A stretch of 18,236 nt of DNA from Sulfurimonas sp. (GCA_021157665.1 JAGGWE010000224.1:1-18236); one strand, 5' to 3'; counted from the stretch's first letter, positions 6,056 to 13,484 are shown. Program-made: numbers and translations. The notes: generated by a model from the letters alone, not told the origin.

Positions 6056-6174
6056 CTCTCAATGTCTTTATTTATATAAGCCAAATACCCAACACCAATC
6101 ACTAAAATACTAAACATAGCAACCCATATAATAAAATCTCCACCACTTGCAGCACTTTCTAAAGTTTCATTCAT
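6052..6174 (-). CDS. Small single-span membrane peptide, 40 aa
   Basis: An unrecognised 40-residue protein: a short acidic/polar N-terminus (Met-Asn-Glu-Thr-Leu-Glu), one hydrophobic helix at about residues 14-33 (Phe-Ile-Ile-Trp-Val-Ala through Leu-Ala-Tyr-Ile), and a charged tail Asn-Lys-Asp-Ile-Glu-Arg. By the positive-inside rule the topology is weakly biased. The ATG at 6174 overlaps the stop codon of the 69-aa gene upstream (TAATG), strong evidence for coupled translation and for reality despite the small size. It is the last gene of the cvfB unit. No function can be assigned. Confidence 0.65.
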   Translation of the reverse strand: MNETLESAASGGDFIIWVAMFSILVIGVGYLAYINKDIER

Positions 6175-6383
6175 TAGTTAGGCTTTACCAATTTTTTAAT
6201 CTCTTTTGGAATATGAGCAAATGCTAAATTTTGCATCCCAAGTTTTTCACCATTTTCATCAAATGCCATAACATCTAAAGTCATAGCTGTTGGATAGTAT
6301 CTAATAGCTTTAAATGATCTTTTATCTATAGTAAATTTAATCTTTTTATCGGATAGTTCTACACTTTTTTTCTTTTTTGCCAT
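6174..6383 (-). CDS. Conserved-looking hypothetical protein, 69 aa
   Basis: I do not recognise this protein. It begins with a lysine-rich stretch (Met-Ala-Lys-Lys-Lys-Lys-Ser) and continues with alternating charged and hydrophobic residues that look like beta strands. There is no membrane span, signal peptide or cysteine. It starts 2 nt after the cvfB stop, and an AAAGGA ribosome-binding site lies inside the end of cvfB. Its own stop overlaps the start of the 40-aa membrane peptide. The coupling to cvfB hints at a cytosolic RNA- or ribosome-related role, but that is only context. Confidence 0.75.
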   Translation of the reverse strand: MAKKKKSVELSDKKIKFTIDKRSFKAIRYYPTAMTLDVMAFDENGEKLGMQNLAFAHIPKEIKKLVKPN

Positions 6384-6385
6384 GT

Positions 6386-7234
6386 TTAATCCTTTATGTA
6401 TATACCAGTATCTTTAACTTCTATCTTGCCAGAATCTTGAAGTTTAGTAAGTGAGCGTTTAAAATCTTTTTTGCTAAGACCGAAAGTATCTTTTATAAGC
6501 TGGGCATCACTTTTATAGTTGTAAGGCATGATGCCATTGTTTTGCTCTAAGATGCTAAAAACTTTATCTGCAGAGTCTCCACTATTTTTAGAACCAGCTT
6601 TTCTAAGAGTCAAGTCAATGTTTCCATCTTTTCTGATAGTTTTTACATATGCAATTCTCTCATCACCAAGCTCTATTTTCTCAAAAATATCATTATGATA
6701 AATTAAGCCCTCATATTTTTCATTTACAATACATTTAAATCCAAGTGGAGTTTTTGCTATTATGAGGATATTAGCTTCTTTATTAACTGTTAAACCTTTA
6801 ATTCGTCTTTCGAAAAAATCACCTAGTTTTTCAGTTCCAACAAGTCGATGTGTTCGCTCATCATAAACCACTTTGATAAATCTCTTTTCACCCTCTTCGA
6901 ATGGTGTTTTTTGAAACATATTGGGTACAAGTAAATCTTTAGTTAAACCCCAATCCATAAATGCCCCAAATGGTGCAACATCTACAACTTTTAGTAGTGC
7001 AAATCCATCAAGCATGGCATGTGGCTTTCTTGTGGTAGCTACAAGTCTATCTTCAGAATCAGTATATAAAAATACTTCTACTAATGTACCTTCAATCATA
7101 TCCTCAGTTACATACTGACCTGGAAGAAGTACATCTTGTTCATCTTCAGCCATAAGGTAAAGTCCAGGGGCTGTGTCTCTATCTACTCTAAGAGTGTTCA
7201 TTTTTCCTAAAGTTAGGTGGGGGCTTATTTGCAT
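6386..7234 (-). CDS. cvfB: CvfB-family S1 RNA-binding protein
   Basis: A 282-residue protein of the CvfB family (conserved virulence factor B in staphylococci), which has three tandem S1-type OB folds and a C-terminal winged helix. The third S1 domain is clearest around residues 160-210 (Gly-Phe-Lys-Cys-Ile-Val-Asn-Glu ... Gly-Leu-Ile-Tyr-His ... Asp-Gly-Asn-Ile-Asp-Leu-Thr-Leu-Arg). A winged helix follows at about 225-282. The central domain has Gly-Ala-Phe-Met-Asp-Trp-Gly near residue 90. Likely a cytosolic RNA-binding regulator; the target is unknown. TATAAT on the minus strand (7267-7272) and AAGGA give a normal promoter and leader. It heads a unit with two small genes. Confidence 0.85.
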   Translation of the reverse strand: MQISPHLTLGKMNTLRVDRDTAPGLYLMAEDEQDVLLPGQYVTEDMIEGTLVEVFLYTDSEDRLVATTRKPHAMLDGFALLKVVDVAPFGAFMDWGLTKDLLVPNMFQKTPFEEGEKRFIKVVYDERTHRLVGTEKLGDFFERRIKGLTVNKEANILIIAKTPLGFKCIVNEKYEGLIYHNDIFEKIELGDERIAYVKTIRKDGNIDLTLRKAGSKNSGDSADKVFSILEQNNGIMPYNYKSDAQLIKDTFGLSKKDFKRSLTKLQDSGKIEVKDTGIYIKD

Positions 7235-7266
7235 TTTATTTCCTTAGTTATTCCGTCATTTTCGAC

Positions 7267-7272
7267 ATTATA
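7267..7272 (-). promoter_or_regulatory. -10 box for the cvfB unit
   Basis: TATAAT on the minus strand, 32 nt upstream of the cvfB ATG, predicting a start near 7260 and a leader of about 26 nt with AAGGA. It lies back to back with the plus-strand TATAAT at 7309-7314, with one GGCATGTGG (7281-7289) between the two. Confidence 0.55.
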
Positions 7273-7308
7273 TCCTCTTTGGCATGTGGGAATGGTTAAA
7301 TTTTTAGA

Positions 7309-7314
7309 TATAAT
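7309..7314 (+). promoter_or_regulatory. -10 box directly before the M15 peptidase gene
   Basis: TATAAT ends 7 nt before the ATG at 7322, and no Shine-Dalgarno lies between (CTCTCC). A start at the usual distance would fall at or next to the initiation codon, giving a leaderless mRNA. The surrounding TTTTAGATATAATC (7302-7315) recurs with one change before the histidine kinase gene at 12254-12267. Confidence 0.55.
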
Positions 7315-7321
7315 CTCTCCT

Positions 7322-8065
7322 ATGAATAGAAGAAATTTTTTGGCATGTGCAGCCTTAACACCAATCTTTGCAAATGAACTGATGGCATCAAATATAAAAG
7401 ATATTTATTTAAGTAAAGAGGAGTGGGAATTACTTGTGAGTGTTAATGCTAGACTTAAACGGGTAAAAAGGTATGTTGGCTTTGCAAACTTCAATCTTTT
7501 ATCTTTTAAGGATACACTTTTTTATGCAAGAAATTATCGTAAAATAGGTGCTTTTACAAAAAAAGAGATAGTTCTTATGGATAAACTTTTTCATGAAGAC
7601 CAAAGTCAATATGGTTTTTATGGTTCAAAAACATGTGAAAATATAAATAATAAAATATCAAGAAAAGATGTTAAAAAGATACCTTATACAGGGCATTTTC
7701 TTTTTAATGGTAAAGCTCAGAGTGATTATGAAAGTCTTAAAAAAGATGTTGGAGATACCATAATTCTTACTTCTGGTGTTAGAAATGTAGTTAAACAACT
7801 TAGTTTATATATAAATAAAATATATAATTGTAGAGGCAATATAACGAAAGCTTCAATAAGTATAGCTCCTCCAGCATACTCTTATCATACTATTAGTGAT
7901 TTTGATGTTGGGATAAAGGGTTGGGGATATAAAAATTTTACAGCAGATTTTGCTTCAACTTATGAGTTTTCTAAAATGCAAAAATTGGATTATATTGGTA
8001 TGCGATATAATAAAAATAATAAAGATGGAGTGCGATTTGAACCGTGGCATGTGGAAGTTATTTAG
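7322..8065 (+). CDS. M15-family D-Ala-D-Ala carboxypeptidase (VanY-like), Tat-type signal
   Basis: A 247-residue exported zinc peptidase likely to trim peptidoglycan side chains. The N-terminus Met-Asn-Arg-Arg-Asn-Phe-Leu-Ala-Cys resembles a twin-arginine signal, followed by a short hydrophobic run. The VanY-type core is visible: Ser-Gly-Val-Arg-Asn, then Ser-Tyr-His (His189) with Asp195, and Glu-Pro-Trp-His-Val-Glu (His243). The His-to-Asp spacing seems one residue shorter than in classic VanY. The frame is open upstream to 7217, but the signal peptide and the TATAAT at 7309 favour 7322. Its 3' end overlaps the next carboxypeptidase gene by 17 nt, so the two act together. Confidence 0.8.
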   Translation: MNRRNFLACAALTPIFANELMASNIKDIYLSKEEWELLVSVNARLKRVKRYVGFANFNLLSFKDTLFYARNYRKIGAFTKKEIVLMDKLFHEDQSQYGFYGSKTCENINNKISRKDVKKIPYTGHFLFNGKAQSDYESLKKDVGDTIILTSGVRNVVKQLSLYINKIYNCRGNITKASISIAPPAYSYHTISDFDVGIKGWGYKNFTADFASTYEFSKMQKLDYIGMRYNKNNKDGVRFEPWHVEVI

Positions 8066-9347
8066 TCTTGTTTTAATCGTAGTTTTATCGACTGTTTTAT
8101 CTGCTAATAATCATTTTGATTTTGATTTGATAAAAAAAGGTAAAGATAATAATAATACTCTTTTAGTTATCGGTGGTATTCAAGGTGATGAGCCAGGTGG
8201 TTTTATATCTGCCTCTTTACTTGCTACTCATTATGAGATAATAGAAGGTTCTGTTTGGATTGTACCTAATCTGAATTTTTACTCTATCATAAAAAGAAGC
8301 AGAGGTCCATATGGTGATATGAATCGAAAATTTGCATATCTTTCTAAAAAAGATCCAGAGTATAAAACAGTTGAAAGAATAAAATCTTTTATAAAAGATA
8401 ATAGAGTAAAATTGATTGTAAATCTACATGATGGAAGTGGTTTTTTTCGTCCAATTTATGAAGATAAATTACATTCACCTAAAAAATGGGGTCAGTGTTC
8501 TATAATTGATCAAAAAGAGATAGATATTGAAAAATATGGAAATTTATCTGAAATATCAGCACAAGTCGTTTCATATGTAAATGAAAATCTTATGGATGAT
8601 GAACATAAATATTATCAACATAACACAAAAACAAAAGATGGCGATAAGGAGATGGAGAAAACTCTTACCTACTTTGCTATCAACAATGGTAAAGCTGCTT
8701 TTGGAAATGAAGCTAGTAAAAATCTTCCAACGCATAAGAGAGTGTATTATCATCTTTTAGCCCTAGAGAAATACATGGATGTTATGGGGATTAAATATAA
8801 AAGAAAGTTTAAGATGAGTTCAAAAGGTGTATATAATGCAATTAACAATGATATTTATATATCAATGTATGATGATAAAATTAAATTGCCACTTAGTAAA
8901 ATTAGAGGATTTTTAAAATATTTTCCTATAAAAAAAGATAAAATAATTGATTTTAAAGCAAGTAATCCACTTTTAACAATTATTAAAAATGGAAATATTT
9001 ATAGTATTCATTATGGAAATCGAAGATTGTCAAAATTACAAGCTGATTATCAAGATTATGATGAAAAAAATTGTAGTGTTAAGTTACTTGTAGATGGAAA
9101 TGCTAAAGATGTCGAGTTTGGAGAGACCGTTGAAGTCTCTAAAGATTTTTTAGTAAAGTATGATGAAAATTTTCGTGTTAATGTGATAGGATATACAAAT
9201 AAAATAAAAAATGAAACAGGTATAAATATCAAAAAAAAGAATATAGCTAAAAAATTTTCTATAGATAAGAAAGGTTATATCTATAGAATTGAATATTATA
9301 ATGATGATAAATTTGCAGGTATGGTTTTAGTAAAATTTAAAAGTTAA
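8049..9347 (+). CDS. csd4: Csd4/Pgp1-like M14 D,L-carboxypeptidase, cell-shape determinant
   Basis: A 432-residue periplasmic M14 metallopeptidase of the Csd4 (Helicobacter) / Pgp1 (Campylobacter) family, which removes the terminal residue from peptidoglycan tripeptides and is needed for helical shape there. A signal peptide occupies residues 1-19. The zinc site reads Gln45-Gly-Asp-Glu48 plus His127 in Asn-Leu-His-Asp-Gly-Ser-Gly; the unusual glutamine ligand is a hallmark of Csd4. Arg-Ser-Arg-Gly-Pro-Tyr-Gly-Asp-Met-Asn-Arg-Lys is also conserved. The C-terminal half would hold the extra beta domains of Csd4. The start at 8049 lies inside the M15 gene. Upstream in-frame codons lack a signal peptide, so the longer frame was rejected. 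Confidence 0.88.
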   Translation: MWKLFSLVLIVVLSTVLSANNHFDFDLIKKGKDNNNTLLVIGGIQGDEPGGFISASLLATHYEIIEGSVWIVPNLNFYSIIKRSRGPYGDMNRKFAYLSKKDPEYKTVERIKSFIKDNRVKLIVNLHDGSGFFRPIYEDKLHSPKKWGQCSIIDQKEIDIEKYGNLSEISAQVVSYVNENLMDDEHKYYQHNTKTKDGDKEMEKTLTYFAINNGKAAFGNEASKNLPTHKRVYYHLLALEKYMDVMGIKYKRKFKMSSKGVYNAINNDIYISMYDDKIKLPLSKIRGFLKYFPIKKDKIIDFKASNPLLTIIKNGNIYSIHYGNRRLSKLQADYQDYDEKNCSVKLLVDGNAKDVEFGETVEVSKDFLVKYDENFRVNVIGYTNKIKNETGINIKKKNIAKKFSIDKKGYIYRIEYYNDDKFAGMVLVKFKS

Positions 9348-9360
9348 TTTAGAGATGCCT

Positions 9361-10554
9361 TTAAATTTTACTTCCAAAAGCTAAAACTTTCGCATAACGC
9401 CAAGCCCACAATAAAAACAGTATTAACCAAGCAGTAAATGAGATGTCAAACAAAAAGTCGAGACCCCATTCAAAAGCTATATTTATACTAAATAATGCTC
9501 GTAAAATAACTACAACTTGAATAAACCAAAATAGACTTATTGCAAATTTGTCGGCATGTGGAGCTTGACCTGAATGACCAAGAATTACTCTAGTTCCAAA
9601 GCCGACAAGAATAGTTGTTAAAAAACCTATAGCTATTAGATGCACGCCTAAAAAGTAAAATGAAATACCTAAAAATAGTTCAAGACTTAAAGAGATAGCT
9701 GATAAAAACAGAGCTACTGGTAGCCAAAAAAGTCCAAGCTGAAGAACCCAAATTATGGCAGGTGAATTAAATGGTTTTAGTTTCCATTTTAAAAACTCAC
9801 CAAGCATATATATACCTAGTAGTAAATCTATTGATATCTCAGCCATTTTTACATAATCGTTAAACTCAAAAATACTTAGAGTTGTTTTTGCAATGAAAAG
9901 GATAAATACAGTAGCAACAAATCTTTCATCTTTTTGCTCAAAAGAGTGTGAGAAAAATGGAATCATTCTTTGTCCAACTGAGAAAGTTAAAAATATTAGG
10001 TACATGTAAAAAGATATTTTAATAGCATAACTCTCAAGACCTAAACCAAAACTTGAAAGTATGAATAAAAAATGACCAAAAATACCAAAATACTGACCCA
10101 TTAAAATCCAGTAAGGATCCTCTTTATCTTGTGAACTTCCCTCTTTAAATATTTGATAAAGTTTTAAAACTATAAAACTTTGGCTTATAAATAAAACCCA
10201 CATGCCAAGATTCATAAGAAGGGGATTTAAAAATGAACCTGCTAAAAAAAGTATTGAGCCAATAGAATTAGCATAAAAAAGTTTACTATAATGATTTTTT
10301 TCTATAACTGAAGCTTGGCAAAATCTTGGAAAGGTTGTAAATAAAAAACCTGTAAAAAGATTTGTAAAAATCCCAAATGCTAAAGTATATACATGAAAAC
10401 TAAGTATATCTATGTAAAGAGAAAAAATACCCTTATAACTAAATGCAAAAATAAACACCATTATAATTGCATTGATAATTCCTAAGAGAAAAAATGGTTG
10501 ATGAGGCTGTGATAAAAAGTAGTTCTCTTTTTTTTGGTCTTGAGTAAAAGTCAT
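9361..10554 (-). CDS. nnrS: NnrS family haem-copper membrane protein
   Basis: A 397-residue polytopic inner-membrane protein, with about twelve hydrophobic segments, of the NnrS family. NnrS proteins help cells withstand nitric-oxide and nitrosative stress and often sit near denitrification genes. The family motif Gly-Phe-Gly-Thr-Arg-Val-Ile-Leu-Gly-His-Ser-Gly is present near residues 336-347. Other histidines suited to haem or copper include those in the N-terminal Gln-Pro-His-Gln-Pro-Phe-Phe and Ser-Phe-His-Val-Tyr. The ATG overlaps the stop of the radical SAM gene by 4 nt (ATGA), so the two are translated as a pair. It converges on csd4 with a 13-nt gap and no visible terminator hairpin. 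Confidence 0.85.
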   Translation of the reverse strand: MTFTQDQKKENYFLSQPHQPFFLLGIINAIIMVFIFAFSYKGIFSLYIDILSFHVYTLAFGIFTNLFTGFLFTTFPRFCQASVIEKNHYSKLFYANSIGSILFLAGSFLNPLLMNLGMWVLFISQSFIVLKLYQIFKEGSSQDKEDPYWILMGQYFGIFGHFLFILSSFGLGLESYAIKISFYMYLIFLTFSVGQRMIPFFSHSFEQKDERFVATVFILFIAKTTLSIFEFNDYVKMAEISIDLLLGIYMLGEFLKWKLKPFNSPAIIWVLQLGLFWLPVALFLSAISLSLELFLGISFYFLGVHLIAIGFLTTILVGFGTRVILGHSGQAPHADKFAISLFWFIQVVVILRALFSINIAFEWGLDFLFDISFTAWLILFLLWAWRYAKVLAFGSKI

Positions 10555-11801
10555 ATTAAAAATTCCGTATCTATTTTTTTTGCATAAGCACTAAGCATAG
10601 CTTTTTCAAAATCGTTGTTTGTTGAGTAGTTATACCCAAAAGATTCAGCCCACATCTCATGTTCTTCCATACAAAGATAAAAAAACACATCTTTATGCCA
10701 AGGTTTAAAACTTTCATAAGCATGTTTAAACATCTCTACTTTTGTGGTATGTGGATATGAGGTTTTTCCACTAGCATTGGTATGTGGGATCTGAGTTATT
10801 TTAGTTCTAAACTCTCTTTCTCTTAGTTGTTTAATAACAGGTTTGATGAAAGTAAGTGTTCCAAAACTAACAAGAGCAACTTCATTTGAATCGAATTCTA
10901 GTATAAGTTTTTTATATATCTCTTGATACTCATCAAGGTAGTTCTCATATTCAACAATTGGATGAAAGTGAAAACCAACTTTTACCCCTTTATCAGCCAG
11001 TTTTCTTGCAGCATTTATCCGTTTTTCAAGTGAGGCTGTTAAATGCTCCTCGTTGTCAATAATAGTTGTTGTATTTAAAGACCAAGTACATAAAATATTT
11101 TTTGGAATATCATTTTCTAAAAAGTATTTTATATTATCTGATTTTGTTTTAAACTCTAAAATTACATTAGGATTTGTTCTAGCAAACTCAAATAAAGCAT
11201 CTAAAATACCTTCACGATTTCCAAACATAAGAGAATCTGAACTTTGTCCTGTCCCTATATGATAAGTTTTATTTTTATCAAGTTCTAGTTTTAAAAGTTT
11301 CTCTTTAAAACCACTATCAAAGGTGATAGTATTTTGAGTATAAAAACTTTGTATAGAACAGTACGAACAATCAAACCCACAACTCTCAACAGCATCAAGA
11401 GTAAGTAGATTACAGCAACGGGTTTTTTCAGATGCAACAGGACAAAGCCCAAGCCCAAAACCATCTTTAGCTTCAGTTTTAAACTTAAATTTTTGTTCTG
11501 TTGGAATGTTTTTAAGTTCAAAGTTTTCATAAGAGTTTGGTTTATCTCTTATATCTTCATAGGCTTTTCGAAGTCTTGTGAAAACTACTTTTTTTTGATT
11601 GTGATCTGGAAAAATTTCTATAATATTTTTCTCATCCCACATGCCAAGATCTCTAGCAATATCAATAATTTGCTTTAACTCTTGATGTGAAAACTTAAGT
11701 TCAAGCGATTTAGTTCGAATAAACTCTTGTTCGGCATGTGGAAGCTTTGTGAAAAATGTATTTAAAATTGAGTTGTTAAATTTATCTGTATATGAATTCA
11801 T
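10551..11801 (-). CDS. Spore-photoproduct-lyase-like radical SAM protein
   Basis: A 416-residue radical SAM enzyme. The cluster motif is Cys141-Gly-Phe-Asp-Cys145-Ser-Tyr-Cys148 (CxxxCxxC), followed by an SPL-like layout: Gly-Thr-Gly-Gln-Ser-Ser-Asp near 183-189, Glu-Phe-Lys-Thr-Lys-Ser-Asp near 218, and Cys-Thr-Trp-Ser-Leu-Asn further on. In true spore photoproduct lyase a cysteine lies in the Cys-Thr-Ser-Asp region and donates hydrogen to the thymine lesion; here the aligned position appears to be Gln186. With no sporulation in this lineage, the substrate is probably something else. A minus-strand TAGAAT (11808-11813) ends 6 nt before the ATG without a ribosome-binding site. It is coupled to nnrS. 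Confidence 0.78.
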   Translation of the reverse strand: MNSYTDKFNNSILNTFFTKLPHAEQEFIRTKSLELKFSHQELKQIIDIARDLGMWDEKNIIEIFPDHNQKKVVFTRLRKAYEDIRDKPNSYENFELKNIPTEQKFKFKTEAKDGFGLGLCPVASEKTRCCNLLTLDAVESCGFDCSYCSIQSFYTQNTITFDSGFKEKLLKLELDKNKTYHIGTGQSSDSLMFGNREGILDALFEFARTNPNVILEFKTKSDNIKYFLENDIPKNILCTWSLNTTTIIDNEEHLTASLEKRINAARKLADKGVKVGFHFHPIVEYENYLDEYQEIYKKLILEFDSNEVALVSFGTLTFIKPVIKQLREREFRTKITQIPHTNASGKTSYPHTTKVEMFKHAYESFKPWHKDVFFYLCMEEHEMWAESFGYNYSTNNDFEKAMLSAYAKKIDTEFLI

Positions 11802-11807
11802 AACGGA

Positions 11808-11813
11808 ATTCTA
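11808..11813 (-). promoter_or_regulatory. -10-like box abutting the radical SAM gene
   Basis: TAGAAT on the minus strand ends 6 nt before the ATG at 11801. The intervening TCCGTT is not a Shine-Dalgarno sequence. The spacing predicts transcription starting at the initiation codon. Confidence 0.4.
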
Positions 11814-11903
11814 GCGAAAATATGTCTATTTGCCATTTTTTTAGAGATTAGAGTTTTATTTTTATATTATTAGAGAATTAGTAATTAAGTAAGAGGCTTT
11901 AAA

Positions 11904-12248
11904 ATGATTTTAGGAAAATGTCCATATTGTGATGATGGGAGTATTGAAGTTCGAGACAAAGAGGTTCGAGGTAAGAAGGTAAAACTTTATGCTTGTTCTA
12001 ACGCTAATTGGAAGAGTGAAGATGGTGAGATGTATGAACTTACAGATAACTCCACATGCCACTTTAAAATTTGGCAGAACTCTTTGGCAAAATATGGAAA
12101 ATGGCTTTCATATAAAGAGGTTAGAGAGTTACTTGAAGATGAGTCTATTGAAGTGGAACTTCTTAGTAAAAAGTATGGTAAAAAAGTTTACTATAACAAG
12201 TATATAACTTTAAATGAGGAGTATGGTGTAAGTGTAATTTGGGACTAA
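11904..12248 (+). CDS. Stand-alone topoisomerase-type C-terminal zinc ribbon protein
   Basis: A 114-residue protein with four cysteines spaced as a zinc ribbon: Cys6 and Cys9 (Cys-Pro-Tyr-Cys), Cys31 and Cys52. The part after the ribbon (Phe-Lys-Ile-Trp, then Leu-Ser-Tyr-Lys-Glu-Val-Arg-Glu-Leu-Leu and Ser-Lys-Lys-Tyr-Gly-Lys-Lys) follows the pattern of the repeat found at the C-terminus of type IA topoisomerases (topoisomerase III/TraC type). No topoisomerase catalytic domain is attached, so it may be a separate single-stranded DNA or RNA binder. Its AGAGG site and an upstream TATTAT (11865-11870) suggest its own ordinary promoter, divergent from the radical SAM gene. Confidence 0.6.
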   Translation: MILGKCPYCDDGSIEVRDKEVRGKKVKLYACSNANWKSEDGEMYELTDNSTCHFKIWQNSLAKYGKWLSYKEVRELLEDESIEVELLSKKYGKKVYYNKYITLNEEYGVSVIWD

Positions 12249-12260
12249 CCATATTTTAGA

Positions 12261-12266
12261 TAAAAT
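12261..12266 (+). promoter_or_regulatory. -10-like box abutting the histidine kinase gene
   Basis: TAAAAT ends 6 nt before the ATG at 12273 and no ribosome-binding site intervenes (CAAGTT). It lies in TTTTAGATAAAATC (12254-12267), a near-copy of 7302-7315 before the M15 gene. It predicts a leaderless mRNA, unless the kinase is read from the upstream gene, whose stop is 24 nt away. Confidence 0.45.
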
Positions 12267-12272
12267 CAAGTT

Positions 12273-13484
12273 ATGTTAAAACAGTATAAAGAAGCGATTG
12301 AAAAAAGTAATATTATCTCTAAAACAGATACAGATGGGATTATAACTTTTGTAAATGATGAGTTTTGTAAAATCTCTGGCTATTCTAAAGATGAGTTGAT
12401 TGGCCAAAATCATAATATTGTCAGACACCCTGATGTTCCAGAATCAACATTTACACTTCTTTGGGACACGATAAAATCTAAGGAAATTTATAAAAATACT
12501 GCAAAAAATATTGCTAAAGATGGTTCTACTTTTTATGTAAATACAACAATAATTCCAATACTTGATGAAAATGAAAATATAGTGGAGTTTGTAGCGATAA
12601 GATATGATGTTACAAAAGAGGTTTTTTATAAACATAAACTTCAAAAAAAAGAGAAAGAACTTCAAGAGTTAAATGCCTCTTTGGAAAAAAGAGTGGATGA
12701 AAAAACTAAAGAGTTAAAAGAGTTAAATGAAACGCTAGAACTTAGAATACAAGAGGAGATCTCTAAAAACGAGGCTAAGCAAAAAGTGATGTTTTGGCAA
12801 TCAAGACTTGCAAGTCTTGGTGAGATGTTGGCAAATATTGCTCATCAGTGGAGACAACCATTAACTGAGTTAAATCTAACTATCTTTACACTTAAAAAAT
12901 CAGCAATTAATGGCGATAAAGATGAGGTAAAAAAGTTTTATGATGAGAGTAAAAAAATTATAAAAAATATGTCAAATACCATAGATGATTTTAGTAATTT
13001 TTTCAAGCCAGATAAAGAGAAACAGCCTTTTAAACTAGCCGATAGTATAAATGAGTCACTTCATATTTTAGAAAAACTTATCTCCACCGAGATGATAAAT
13101 GTAAAAACAGAACTTGAAGACATAGAGGTTCTTGGTATTACAAATGAACTTTCCCAAGTTATTGTTAATCTGATTAAAAACTCTAGTGATGCTTTTATAC
13201 ATAATAGTATTTTGATAAGAGAGATGCGAATAAGTGTAAAAAAAGAGGGTGGTTTTGGAGTTGTTGAGATTGAAGATAATGCTGGTGGTATAGCAGAAAA
13301 AAGTACCTATAAGATTTTTGAACCTTATTTTACAACAAAACATAAAAGTCAGGGAACGGGGCTTGGTCTTTTTATGTCTAAGATGATTTGTGAGCAGGGT
13401 TTAAATGGTTCTTTAGATGTTAAATCAAAAAAAGGTACAACAACTTTCATCATAAAAATACCATTAGAGAAAGCTGATGCGTAG
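12273..13484 (+). CDS. PAS-domain sensor histidine kinase, no membrane span
   Basis: A 403-residue soluble kinase. An N-terminal PAS domain (about 10-115) carries Asn-Ile-Val-Arg51-His52-Pro-Asp54-Val-Pro, the motif of the FAD-binding PAS domain of the Aer aerotaxis receptor, so redox or energy sensing is plausible. A coiled coil (about 117-175, Lys/Glu/Leu-rich) leads to the phosphoacceptor His191 in Asn-Ile-Ala-His-Gln-Trp-Arg-Gln-Pro-Leu, a form frequent in Campylobacterota. The ATPase domain has Asn303 (N box), Asp335 in Asp-Asn-Ala-Gly-Gly (G1) and Gly-Thr-Gly-Leu-Gly-Leu at 361-366 (G2). It overlaps its response regulator gene by 8 nt, so they form a two-component pair. Confidence 0.9.
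   Translation: MLKQYKEAIEKSNIISKTDTDGIITFVNDEFCKISGYSKDELIGQNHNIVRHPDVPESTFTLLWDTIKSKEIYKNTAKNIAKDGSTFYVNTTIIPILDENENIVEFVAIRYDVTKEVFYKHKLQKKEKELQELNASLEKRVDEKTKELKELNETLELRIQEEISKNEAKQKVMFWQSRLASLGEMLANIAHQWRQPLTELNLTIFTLKKSAINGDKDEVKKFYDESKKIIKNMSNTIDDFSNFFKPDKEKQPFKLADSINESLHILEKLISTEMINVKTELEDIEVLGITNELSQVIVNLIKNSSDAFIHNSILIREMRISVKKEGGFGVVEIEDNAGGIAEKSTYKIFEPYFTTKHKSQGTGLGLFMSKMICEQGLNGSLDVKSKKGTTTFIIKIPLEKADA

Noticed and set aside
7217..7321. Extended N-terminus of the M15 peptidase frame back to 7217
   Set aside because: It would cover the divergent promoter region and bury the twin-arginine-like signal 35 residues inside the protein; ATG 7322 is better.
7950..8048. Longer N-terminus for the Csd4-like protein
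   Set aside because: The extra residues overlap the M15 gene, are isoleucine/lysine-rich and unlike the family; a signal peptide begins exactly at 8049.
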